Positions 8,759 through 16,353 of a DNA stretch of 64,000 nucleotides are shown piece by piece. The DNA is taken from positions 1 to 64,000 of the forward strand of contig NZ_FCOG02000023.1 of assembly GCF_001544975.2 (NCBI RefSeq). The letters run 5' to 3'. Under the pieces are notes generated by a model, which saw only the letters and a list, made by a program, of their open reading frames with translations, ran no database searches and was not told where the DNA came from. Source of the stretch: Caballeronia arationis. GTDB taxonomy: Bacteria; Pseudomonadota; Gammaproteobacteria; Burkholderiales; Burkholderiaceae. How positions within the stretch are numbered: the stretch's first letter is position 1; each line of letters begins with the position of its first letter. The position numbers and the translations under genes are program-made.

Positions 8759-9442
8759 TTACTTCGCCTCGTCGCGTGGTGCCTGTCCGAGCACGACCGT
8801 CCAGCCGAGTCCGCGCACATTGCGGATCACACCCGTGCCGAACTTCTTGCGAACGGAATGGATGATCACGTCGACCGCGTTGCTTTCGACCTCCTTGCCC
8901 CAGCCGTAGAGCTTGTCTTCAAGCTGGTCGCGCGAGAAGATCGTGCCCGGCCGTTCGAGGAGCGCCAGCATCAGCGCGAATTCGCGCGCCGACAACGCGC
9001 CCGCCGTGCCGTTGCAGGTGAGCGTGCGGTCGTCGAGGTTCAGGCAGAGGGTTTCGTCGCCCAGACGCGAGACCGCGTAGCCCGCCTTGCGCCGCAACAC
9101 CGCGCGAATGCGCGCCATCAGCTCTGGGATGTCGAAGGGCTTGACCACGTAGTCGTCGGCGCCGACGTCGAGGCCCTGCACGCGCATATCCAGATCGTCG
9201 CGCGCGGTCAGGATCAGCACCGGCACCGTGTTACCCCGCGTGCGCGCCTGCCGCAGCAGTTCGATGCCCGTCATGCCCGGCAGGCCGAGATCGAGCAGCA
9301 CCACCGTGTAATTCGCCGCCGCCATCGCCTCGCTGCCGGCCACGCCGTCCCGCACCCAGTCGACCGCGTAGTCGGCGTCCTTCAGCGCCCGCAAGAGGCT
9401 CGTGCCGATCTGCACGTCATCTTCGATCAGAAGGATTCGCAT
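8759..9442 (-). CDS. OmpR-family response regulator (QseB/PmrA-like)
   Basis: A 227-residue regulator. The receiver domain (1-115) has the acidic pair (IEDD), phosphoacceptor Asp in VVLLDLGLPG, and the conserved Thr and Lys (ILTARDD, YVVKPF). The C-terminal winged helix (about 130-220) has SAREFALMLALLE and VIIHSVRKKFG. It would be phosphorylated by the kinase encoded next in the operon and bind promoter DNA. Closest named families are QseB, PmrA and TctD-type regulators; I cannot separate them by eye. Start at 9442 chosen because MRILLIEDD is the canonical N-terminus. Confidence 0.9.
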   Translation of the reverse strand: MRILLIEDDVQIGTSLLRALKDADYAVDWVRDGVAGSEAMAAANYTVVLLDLGLPGMTGIELLRQARTRGNTVPVLILTARDDLDMRVQGLDVGADDYVVKPFDIPELMARIRAVLRRKAGYAVSRLGDETLCLNLDDRTLTCNGTAGALSAREFALMLALLERPGTIFSRDQLEDKLYGWGKEVESNAVDVIIHSVRKKFGTGVIRNVRGLGWTVVLGQAPRDEAK

Positions 9443-9551
9443 CGTGTCTCCTTCACCGCTTCCGGCGCGCAGCCGGCTGGACGTTTTAAGCGCCCGCTGC
9501 ACGGCGCGGGTCCCTCGTCCATTGTAGAGCGGCAAAAAGCGCGGATGCTCG

Positions 9552-10895
9552 TCAGCCGGGTTGCGGATCGTTCGCTTCCTCCTCGTCGTCCACCGGAAAG
9601 CACACGGCGGCGACGATTCCCGACGGGCCGTCGACGCGATTCCTGAGCGTCACCGTGCCGTCGTAGCGCGCGACGATCGCCTTGACGATCGACAGCCCGA
9701 GCCCGCTGCCTTCGATGTCCGGATTCGCGCGAAAGAAGCGGTCGAACACGCGCGGCAGCAGTTCCTCGGCGATGCCCGGCCCGGTATCGATCACCTCGAC
9801 GCACACCATGCGGTCGTGAAGGCGCATGTGCAGGTCGATCGTGCCGCCATCCGGCGTATAGCGCACCGCGTTGCCGACCAGATTGCGCACTGCCATGCCG
9901 ACGTCGGCTTCGACCGCGCGCACATGCGCGCTCACCATTTTCTCCGCGCCGATATCGATCCCGCGCTGCAACGCGATGGGCAGCACATCGGCGACCGCGG
10001 CCGTGACCACGGCAGCGAGGTCCACGCGCGCTACCGCGGTGCCGTTGACGGGCGCATCGGCACGCGCGAGCCGCAGCAGTTGCGTGATGAGGCTGCCGCT
10101 TCGCGCGATGCCGCTGCGCAGTTCTCGGAAGCGCTCCTGATTGCCCGGGACGATGTCGCGCTGCAGGTTGTCAGCCTGCAATTGCAGCGCGGTGAGCGGC
10201 GTGCGCAGTTCGTGGGCGGCATCGGCGATGAACTTGCGCTCTGCGTCGATCGACTGCGCGAGCCGCTCGATCATGCGATTGATCGAAAGAATGAAGGGTT
10301 CGATCTCGGTCGGCACGCCGACGGTCTGCAGCGGCTTCAGATGCCCCGCGTCGATGGCCTGCACTTCGCTGCCGAGCCGGTTCAACTGGTACAGCGAGCG
10401 CCGTACGACGAGCACCACCGCGATCCACACGAGCGGCAGCAGAACGATGAGCGGCCATAGCGTGCGGGTCGCGGCCGTCTCTTCGAGTTCATGCCGCACC
10501 GACAGGCGCTGTGCGACCTGTATCGTGGTCGAGGAATCCCGAATCGTAAAGATGCGCCACGCCTCGCCGTTGACGGTGGCACTCGAGTAGCCGTGCGGCG
10601 CCGTTTTCGGCAGAGCGAGCGAGGGCTCCGTCGAACGATACGGCTCGTCCGAGTCTGTCTTCCATACCGTCAGCACGATGTCGCGCGCGTCCTGCGATCC
10701 GCGCGCGGGTATCGCCGGTATGCCTTCCGCGAAGCCGTCGCGCATGCGCAAGGCCACTTGTTCCATGCGCAGGTCGAGCAATGCGCTCATGCCGTTCCTG
10801 CATAGCTGATAAGAGCTCAGGCCCTGGAGCACACCGACCATGCTCACGAGCAAACCGAGCGCCACGACCAACTGATTCCTCAGCGACTTGATCAT
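9552..10895 (-). CDS. Sensor histidine kinase (QseC/PmrB-like)
   Basis: A 447-residue membrane kinase. Transmembrane helices lie near residues 10-30 and 150-175 and flank a periplasmic sensor of about 120 residues. HAMP follows, then the DHp helix with the phosphorylated His in ADAAHELRTPLTALQLQ. The ATPase domain has the N box (VRNLVGNAVRYTPDGG), G1 (DTGPGI) and G2 (GSGLGLSIVKAI). It phosphorylates the regulator gene at 8759-9442, although on this strand the kinase gene comes first with a gap of about 110 bases. Ligand unknown. No clear Shine-Dalgarno. Confidence 0.9.
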   Translation of the reverse strand: MIKSLRNQLVVALGLLVSMVGVLQGLSSYQLCRNGMSALLDLRMEQVALRMRDGFAEGIPAIPARGSQDARDIVLTVWKTDSDEPYRSTEPSLALPKTAPHGYSSATVNGEAWRIFTIRDSSTTIQVAQRLSVRHELEETAATRTLWPLIVLLPLVWIAVVLVVRRSLYQLNRLGSEVQAIDAGHLKPLQTVGVPTEIEPFILSINRMIERLAQSIDAERKFIADAAHELRTPLTALQLQADNLQRDIVPGNQERFRELRSGIARSGSLITQLLRLARADAPVNGTAVARVDLAAVVTAAVADVLPIALQRGIDIGAEKMVSAHVRAVEADVGMAVRNLVGNAVRYTPDGGTIDLHMRLHDRMVCVEVIDTGPGIAEELLPRVFDRFFRANPDIEGSGLGLSIVKAIVARYDGTVTLRNRVDGPSGIVAAVCFPVDDEEEANDPQPG

Positions 10896-11205
10896 TGTTG
10901 TGCGGTGTGGTGATGAACGGGTATGCGCGTCAAATCGATTCCGGGGCGCGGCGCCTTCGGATTTTACGCGATCGTCCCGCACCGGCGCGGCCAAAAAAAT
11001 GCGCCGGCGCGACAGCGACGGGCGTCAAACATACAGGGAAGTTACAAGAAGTGAGGCGCGGCCCCCGGCTGCTCACGCCTTCCCGCGAGCCGCGCTCCAC
11101 AGATCCAGCATAGCCGCGAGGAATTAGCGTTTCGTGAGGAACGGGTCTCGCTCCGCCAGAAGATTCGTGCGCGTTCTTTCAGTTGTTCGGCATCGCCGGA
11201 TGCGG

Positions 11206-11757
11206 TCAAGGCGAGCGCTCGTTCGCACCGCCCGCCATGCTCGAAAACACGCCATCGCGACGCACGAGCCCATGAAACAGCGCCGCGGCCAGATGCATGA
11301 GGAAGGTCGCGAAGAGCAGCAGCGCCAGATACGTGTGCGCGGAACGCAGGAACGCGTAGGCACGCACGCTCTGCGGCAGTATCGGCGGAAGATGTACCGG
11401 ACCTGCGAGCTGCACCGGATAGCCAGCCGAGGACAACATCGCCCACCCGACGAGCGGCATTGCGAACAGCAGCGCATAGAACAGCCAGTGCGAGAAATGT
11501 GCGACCTGTTGCTGCCAACGCGGCATGTCGGCGGGAAGCGCGGGCGTCTTGTGCGTGAACCTCACGACGAGGCGGACGGCCACCAGCACGAGTATCGCGA
11601 TACCCAGCGGCCGATGGATCGTGAGCAGCACCTCGTGCCACCACGAGAGCGTCGACACCATGCCGATGCCGATGAACAGCATCGCGATCACGAGCGGCGC
11701 CATGAGCCAGTGCATCAGACGTGCGATGGGGCTGAAGCGGGTCGTAGCAGCAGTCAT
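11206..11757 (-). CDS. Cytochrome b561 family protein
   Basis: A 183-residue membrane protein with four transmembrane helices. Haem-ligand candidates are the histidines in LMHWLMAP, TIHRPLGI, HFSHWLFY and HTYLALLL/MHLAAALFH, the set expected for bacterial CybB-type di-haem cytochrome b561. It transfers electrons from quinol in the inner membrane. Its start overlaps the stop of the upstream catalase-family gene by four bases (ATGA), so the two are translationally coupled. This implies that the cytochrome could supply electrons to, or accept them from, the anchored peroxidase. Confidence 0.9.
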   Translation of the reverse strand: MTAATTRFSPIARLMHWLMAPLVIAMLFIGIGMVSTLSWWHEVLLTIHRPLGIAILVLVAVRLVVRFTHKTPALPADMPRWQQQVAHFSHWLFYALLFAMPLVGWAMLSSAGYPVQLAGPVHLPPILPQSVRAYAFLRSAHTYLALLLFATFLMHLAAALFHGLVRRDGVFSSMAGGANERSP

Positions 11758-12842
11758 TCGTTACCTCGCGAAGCAGCATGCGCTTCTTCGTGTGTGCGCC
11801 GGTTGAAGGAAACCGAATACGCCGACGAACGCGCCGTCAGGAGCGGGTCGTCGGAGATCTTCAGGCCATTGGGAAGAACGGTCGGGTTGAAGTTGATGTC
11901 GCGGCAGTCGCCATCGCTTTGCGCGCTCTCGCGTTCGACCACCAGCGTGCCGGCGTCGATGCGCTCGCGGTCGGCGGGCCATGCGACGGTGGCGTCGTTC
12001 GTGACGTCGCCGGGTTGCGCGACGGTCAGGACGAGATGCCAGCGCAACGGCCCGTTCTGAAGGCGGCCCCGCAATTCGTCGTCGAGGAAGTCGTGTTTCG
12101 CCGTCTGCTGCTTCTCGACCGGCATGTACTCCGACTCGGGCACCACGGACCAGCGAACATCGCGCGTCGCGCCCGACGCATCGATTGCGCGGAACGCATC
12201 GATGCCGTAGTAAGCGGCGTTGCCAAAGCTCGTCGACGGCGGATGCGACGCGACCCAGCGTCGGAACGGCTGCGTCTCCGGATGCGCGGCGAAGAACGCG
12301 GCAAGCTTCGCCGGATCGGGCTTGCCCGTCGCCGGATCGGGACGCGATGCGACGAGTTGCTCATAGAAGCCCTTCGCGTTGTTCACGATGAACACCGGCG
12401 TGTTGTTCATGGCAGTGCGCCATTGTTCACCGTCCGCCGACCTGAACTGCAGCGCCATGCTTCGCACGGGCGCGCTTGCATCGGCGGCTGCCGGGTTCGT
12501 TCCGGGAATCGCGAAGCGTCCCGTCACCGGTGTGCGCACGTGGTCGAACACCTGTGCACGCGAGATGCGCGACGCGTTGCCGTTGCCCTCGAAGTAGCCC
12601 GCGAAGCAAACGCCCTTCGCGTGATTGCGCCGATAGCCCGCATGGACGCCGCCATTGGTCTCGAAGGTATCGATAATGCGCGCGGGCGTCAGGCGCTGCG
12701 GCGTGAGCACGCCCGCGACGTAAGCGAACGCGCCGCCTGTTGCGAGCACGACGACACCGATCGCCGCGAGCTTGCCGATCTCGCCGCGATGTCGGCCGGG
12801 ATGACGCAACACCTCTGCCAGGGAAAATGAACGCTGTCTCAT
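11754..12842 (-). CDS. Membrane-anchored small catalase / catalase-family peroxidase (SrpA-like)
   Basis: A 362-residue protein with one N-terminal transmembrane anchor (about residues 25-47) followed by a minimal catalase core facing the periplasm. The distal catalytic His lies in the segment YRRNHAKGVCFAGYFEGNG, and the proximal haem-ligand Tyr should be in ARSSAYSVSFNRR near the C-terminus. It is much shorter than monofunctional catalases, matching the catalase-family peroxidase group, which usually has peroxidase activity with organic donors. It is translationally coupled to cytochrome b561. The periplasmic location is inferred from the anchor. Confidence 0.86.
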   Translation of the reverse strand: MRQRSFSLAEVLRHPGRHRGEIGKLAAIGVVVLATGGAFAYVAGVLTPQRLTPARIIDTFETNGGVHAGYRRNHAKGVCFAGYFEGNGNASRISRAQVFDHVRTPVTGRFAIPGTNPAAADASAPVRSMALQFRSADGEQWRTAMNNTPVFIVNNAKGFYEQLVASRPDPATGKPDPAKLAAFFAAHPETQPFRRWVASHPPSTSFGNAAYYGIDAFRAIDASGATRDVRWSVVPESEYMPVEKQQTAKHDFLDDELRGRLQNGPLRWHLVLTVAQPGDVTNDATVAWPADRERIDAGTLVVERESAQSDGDCRDINFNPTVLPNGLKISDDPLLTARSSAYSVSFNRRTHEEAHAASRGNE

Positions 12843-13064
12843 GCCGCGGGTTCCCCGGCAGCACTGTGGATTGCAATGAGCTTACTCAAGTCGAACTCCA
12901 TCGATTGTTTGGGGTACGCCAGCACGCGAACACGACCGCAGCCGTCTTTATTCCGTTGCACCGAATATTTATTGCTACCCGATTTTTTGTTCGCGATTCG
13001 GGAATAGACCGGAGACGGCGCGGGTTATCCCAGGTACCAACCCGTTAATTTCGAGGAGTCGAAA

Positions 13065-13385
13065 ATGAAGACCGTTGCTTCCCTTGCCTTGTCCGCCATG
13101 CTGCTGGTTTCGTCGGGCGCTTTTGCCGAAGGACTCACCCGCGCCGAAGTCCGCGCGCAACTGGTCGCCGCCGAACAGAACGGCTCGCGGCTCGTCACCG
13201 ATGCGTCGTATCCGGATGTCAGCCCCTTCTATCAAAACCAGCTCGCGCAACGCCCGAACGCCAGCGTTGATGCGGACGTCAACTCATACGGCGGCGCCAT
13301 GACCGGCTCGGCATCGGGCGCAGCCCGGGCGATGGGCACATGCGTCGGCCCGGTCAGCTTCTGCAACATCTACGCGGGCTCCTGA
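13065..13385 (+). CDS. DUF4148 secreted protein
   Basis: A 106-residue protein with a signal peptide (cleavage probably after GAFA, residues 18-21). The mature N-terminus GLTRAEVRAQLVAAEQNG is the DUF4148 motif. The rest is polar; two cysteines near the C-terminus (GTCVGPVSFCN) could form a disulfide that the other two DUF4148 copies here lack. Function of the family is unknown; members are small periplasmic proteins abundant in Burkholderia and relatives. Shine-Dalgarno gaggag. A second copy follows 92 bases downstream. Confidence 0.85.
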   Translation: MKTVASLALSAMLLVSSGAFAEGLTRAEVRAQLVAAEQNGSRLVTDASYPDVSPFYQNQLAQRPNASVDADVNSYGGAMTGSASGAARAMGTCVGPVSFCNIYAGS

Positions 13386-13477
13386 GCGCCGCGTCGGTCA
13401 TCGAGATCTCGCGGTCCGGGCCGAGCGTGTCCGGGCGCCGATCTGCCTTCGTACTTTTTCTTATCTGGAGTCCCGTC

Positions 13478-13786
13478 ATGAACAAGTTTCTCGTCGCCAA
13501 ACTGGCATGTGCTTCCATCCTCGTCACGCCCTCCGTCTTTGCACAATCGAATGCGCCCGTCACCCGGGCACAGGTCAGGGCGGAACTCGCCCGACTCGAA
13601 GCAGCCGGCTATTCGCCGGGCGGAGACGACGCTCATTACCCGGACCAACTGCAGGCCGCCGAAGCGCGCGTCGCTGCTGCCAACACGCCCGATAGCAGCG
13701 CGTACGGCGCCCCGGCACAAGGCAGCGTTGCATCGGGCGTACGCGATGCGCATGCGGACGCGCGTTCGCCTTATTCCGGGCAGTAA
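13478..13786 (+). CDS. DUF4148 secreted protein
   Basis: A 102-residue protein. The signal peptide ends SVFAQ, then VTRAQVRAELARLEAAGYSP and a YPDQLQAAEARV stretch follow, the two conserved parts of DUF4148. The tail is Ala/Ser/Gly-rich. The frame is open 46 codons upstream, but the ATG at 13478 has tggag at proper spacing and gives the signal peptide. It is closer in sequence to the copy at 27790 than to the adjacent one at 13065. Confidence 0.87.
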   Translation: MNKFLVAKLACASILVTPSVFAQSNAPVTRAQVRAELARLEAAGYSPGGDDAHYPDQLQAAEARVAAANTPDSSAYGAPAQGSVASGVRDAHADARSPYSGQ

Positions 13787-13860
13787 TTTTTTGACCGCGT
13801 GGAATAAAGCGGTCGCATTCCCTGTTTGCACGTTATAGAAACCCCTGTTCGCCAACGACC

Positions 13861-14535
13861 GTGGACGCGCCAACCGTGAATCCGCCTTGCCAGATGCAGT
13901 TGTCGGAAGCCGACATGCAGGCATTCGCCGACGACCTGCTGGCGCCCGAGCGCGCCGCCCGCGTGCGTGCGTATCTGGCGCGGCGGCCCGACGAGGCGCG
14001 CCGGGTCGCTTTCTACGCGCGGCTCAATGCGCAGATGCAGTCGGTCTTTCGCGACGCCGGCGACAGCGCGCCGCCACTGCGGACCACGCAGCGGCATCTT
14101 GCCCGGCTCGCGATGGCAGTGTTCGCGTGCCTCGCGCTGATCGCGGCGGCCGTCTTCGTCACGGTGCGCGTGCCGGACGCAGCGCTCGAACGCGCCGCGA
14201 TCGTCGCCCTCGCGCCCGCACCCATGCATGCCGCCTCCGCAAACGCGCCCGATCTGTCGTCGGCGGGGTTTCGGGCGGTCGGCGTGCGCACGGTCATCCT
14301 CGGTGCATTCGCTACCGCCGATGCCTACGTGTACCGCAACGCGCAGCAGGAATCGCTCGTCGTCATGCCGGTGCGCGGCGAACCGGGCGGCTCCGCGGCG
14401 CCATGGCGGGCGCGTAGAATCGGCAGCGCGCGCCTGTTCGAATGGACTTCCGCCGGGGGTGTTCGCATGATCGTCGGCGGCAACGCGGGCACGCGCGGCC
14501 TGATGCGCGCGGCCGACCTGCTGACGAAGGATTGA
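13861..14535 (+). CDS. Anti-sigma-factor-like single-pass membrane protein
   Basis: A 224-residue protein from a GTG start. The N-terminal cytosolic part (about 1-75) reads LSEADMQAFADDLLAPERAA and RRPDEARRVAFYARLNAQM, which resembles the N-terminal domain of RskA/ChrR-like anti-sigma factors, including the one at 15094. One transmembrane helix (about 82-102) is followed by a periplasmic domain of about 110 residues of unknown fold. It ends 43 bases before the ECF sigma gene. It probably binds and restrains that sigma factor, or tunes it together with the second anti-sigma protein. No zinc-binding HxxxCxxC motif is seen. Confidence 0.65.
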   Translation: MDAPTVNPPCQMQLSEADMQAFADDLLAPERAARVRAYLARRPDEARRVAFYARLNAQMQSVFRDAGDSAPPLRTTQRHLARLAMAVFACLALIAAAVFVTVRVPDAALERAAIVALAPAPMHAASANAPDLSSAGFRAVGVRTVILGAFATADAYVYRNAQQESLVVMPVRGEPGGSAAPWRARRIGSARLFEWTSAGGVRMIVGGNAGTRGLMRAADLLTKD

Positions 14536-14578
14536 ATCCGGCGTTGAACCCGAAAGCCTCGATCGCCAAGGAAAGCCT

Positions 14579-15097
14579 ATGAGTGTCCGAGACCAGCTCA
14601 TGGATCACGTGCCGCGATTGCGACGCTATGCGCGCGCGCTGATCCGCAACCGCGATCTTGCCGACGATCTCGTGCAGGACACACTCGAACGCGCGCTGCG
14701 TCACACCGACAAGTTCCAGTCCGGCACCGACCTGCGCGCCTGGCTCTTCACCATCATGCACAACGTGTTCGCGAACCAGGCGAGCCGCGCGGGCGCGCGG
14801 GCGGTGCACGTCTCCGTCGACGACGACACGCTGCCCGAAAGCGAGTTCGCGGTCGCGGGGACGCAGGCGCAGTCGCTCGAAGTGCGCGATCTCGACTATG
14901 CGCTGCAACGCTTGCCGGTGGATCAGCGGCAGGTCGTGCTGCTCGTCGGGCTGGAAGAGCTCAGCTATGCAGAAGTCGCGCTCGCGCTCGACATCCCGCT
15001 CGGCACGGTCATGTCGCGTCTGTCGCGCGGGCGCGAACGGCTGCGCGCGCTGATGGCGGGCACGCAGACCGGCGCAAAACTGAAGGTGGTGCGATGA
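14579..15097 (+). CDS. ECF-type RNA polymerase sigma factor
   Basis: A 172-residue sigma factor with region 2 (LRRYARALIRNRDLADDLVQDTLERAL, then FQSGTDLRAWLFTIMHN) and region 4 (LQRLPVDQRQVVLLVGLEELSYAEVALALDIPLGTVMSRLSRGRERLR). It directs RNA polymerase to a small regulon. Its stop overlaps the downstream anti-sigma start by four bases (ATGA), and another anti-sigma-like gene lies directly upstream. Shine-Dalgarno aaggaaa. The autoregulated promoter could not be identified with confidence. Confidence 0.93.
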   Translation: MSVRDQLMDHVPRLRRYARALIRNRDLADDLVQDTLERALRHTDKFQSGTDLRAWLFTIMHNVFANQASRAGARAVHVSVDDDTLPESEFAVAGTQAQSLEVRDLDYALQRLPVDQRQVVLLVGLEELSYAEVALALDIPLGTVMSRLSRGRERLRALMAGTQTGAKLKVVR

Positions 15098-15963
15098 ACG
15101 AACAACACGAACCGATCAGCGAAGAGGACATCCACGCCTACGTGGACGGCGCGCTAGCCGAGCATCGGCGCGCGGAAGTGGAGCGTCTGCTCGAAACGGA
15201 CGACGCGCTCGCGCGGCGTGTGAGCGATTACTTCGCGCTCGGCAACCTGCTGCACGAGCGGTACGACCGCGTGCTGAGCGAGCCCGTTCCGCAGCGTCTC
15301 CTGCCGCCCGACCCTGCCGCGCCTGTTGCCGCAGTCGCACGCAAGCGCTGGTTCGCCGCCGCGAACTGGCCGCAGTTCGCGGGACTCGCGGCGGCACTCG
15401 TCGTCGGAATCGGAATCGGCGTGGGAGGAATGACGAGCCAGCCTGCGCGCGAGATGCTGATGTCGGCGACCGGAGACTCGCAGACGCGGCGCGTGAGCGC
15501 GAGCAAGGAAGAATCGTTCGCGCGGCAATCGGCGATCGCGTACGTCACCTATGCGCCTATGGTCACGCGTCCCGTCGAGGTCGGCGCGGATCAGGAGCAG
15601 GAACTCGTCAGGTGGCTGTCGAGCCGCCTCGGCACCGACGTGCACGCGCCGATCCTCACGCGCGTCGGCTTCAACCTGATGGGCGGGCGCCTTTTGCCCG
15701 GCGAGGACGGCCCGGTTGCGCAGTTCATGTATCACGACGCGAACGGCGAGCGCATCACGCTCAACGTCTCGCATCGCAAGCCCAAGAGCGACGTCACCGC
15801 GTTCAAGCTCTACGAGGACGGCTCCGTCAAGGTGTTCTACTGGGTCGACGGCGACTTCGGCTACGCGGTGTCGGGCGCGATCGACCGCAAGGTGCTGCTC
15901 GACGTCTCGCATGACGTGTACGAGCAACTGACGGAAAGTGGCAGCGGACGGAGCGCGGACTAA
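15094..15963 (+). CDS. Anti-sigma factor (transmembrane, RskA-type)
   Basis: A 289-residue membrane anti-sigma factor. The N-terminal sigma-binding domain (about 1-70) starts ISEEDIHAYVDGALAEHRRA. One transmembrane helix lies near residues 94-114 (FAGLAAALVVGIGIGVGG). The periplasmic domain (about 115-289) contains LTRVGFNLMGGRLLPG and FYWVDGDFGYAVSG, common in this family in proteobacteria. It sequesters the ECF sigma factor at the membrane until an envelope signal arrives. It is translationally coupled to that gene. Confidence 0.9.
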   Translation: MNEQHEPISEEDIHAYVDGALAEHRRAEVERLLETDDALARRVSDYFALGNLLHERYDRVLSEPVPQRLLPPDPAAPVAAVARKRWFAAANWPQFAGLAAALVVGIGIGVGGMTSQPAREMLMSATGDSQTRRVSASKEESFARQSAIAYVTYAPMVTRPVEVGADQEQELVRWLSSRLGTDVHAPILTRVGFNLMGGRLLPGEDGPVAQFMYHDANGERITLNVSHRKPKSDVTAFKLYEDGSVKVFYWVDGDFGYAVSGAIDRKVLLDVSHDVYEQLTESGSGRSAD

Positions 15964-16007
15964 GCGGCCTGTCCGTTTCGACACATGCAACGATGCCCGG
16001 CAGCGCG

Positions 16008-16024
16008 TGCACCTCATTCGTGCA
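16008..16024. promoter_or_regulatory. NtrC-like binding dyad upstream of the guanidine operon
   Basis: TGCAC (16008-16012), seven bases, GTGCA (16020-16024): the dyad and spacing of the NtrC consensus (TGCAC-N7-GTGCA). It lies about 100 bases upstream of a sigma54 promoter, the normal enhancer distance. NtrC activates nitrogen-scavenging genes in nitrogen limitation. Only one full site is evident. Confidence 0.65.
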
Positions 16025-16106
16025 CAACTGCGCGACGCGCGGCCGGGCTTGCCTCATCGTCGTGCATGACCGGCGCCTGTCGACGCAAATACAAGGCTCT
16101 CGCGCG

Positions 16107-16122
16107 TGGCACGCTTATCGCT
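16107..16122 (+). promoter_or_regulatory. Sigma54 (RpoN) promoter of the guanidine operon
   Basis: TGGCACGCTTATCGCT has the -24 element TGGCACG and the -12 GC at the required spacing (GG-N10-GC), with one mismatch to TTGC at -12. Transcription should start near 16133, about 50 bases before the riboswitch aptamer. Confidence 0.68.
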
Positions 16123-16184
16123 ATAGAAAGCCCTGCACGGAGCCGGCGCATCATCCGGTTTAGCAAAGACAATCTGCAAATGGA

Positions 16185-16295
16185 CGACTAGGGTTCCGGT
16201 CCGCGAGCGTTGAGTTCGTGGATGCTGGTCCGAGAGTTGTCGACCTCAAAGGTACTGCGCGAGGTTACACGGCGGGATAAAAGCCCGGGAGAGAA
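16185..16295 (+). promoter_or_regulatory. Guanidine-I (ykkC) riboswitch aptamer
   Basis: The conserved blocks of the guanidine-I aptamer are all present and in order: CTAGGGTTCCG (from 16188), CTGGTCCGAGAG (from 16225), ACACGG (from 16267), and GGGATAAAAGCCCGGGAGA (16274-16292). A variable stem pairs ACCTC at 16243-16247 with GAGGT at 16261-16265. Free guanidinium binding turns expression on in this class. The remaining leader to the ATG at 16354 has a small hairpin, cgcga-tcgagag-tcgcg (16296-16312), and no T-run, so control is probably at translation of the first gene. The start codon's Shine-Dalgarno is gaggt at 16342-16346. Confidence 0.94.
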
Positions 16296-16353
16296 CGCGA
16301 TCGAGAGTCGCGCCGCTCCTGCCGCCGATAACCGCCCCTTCGAGGTCAACCTC

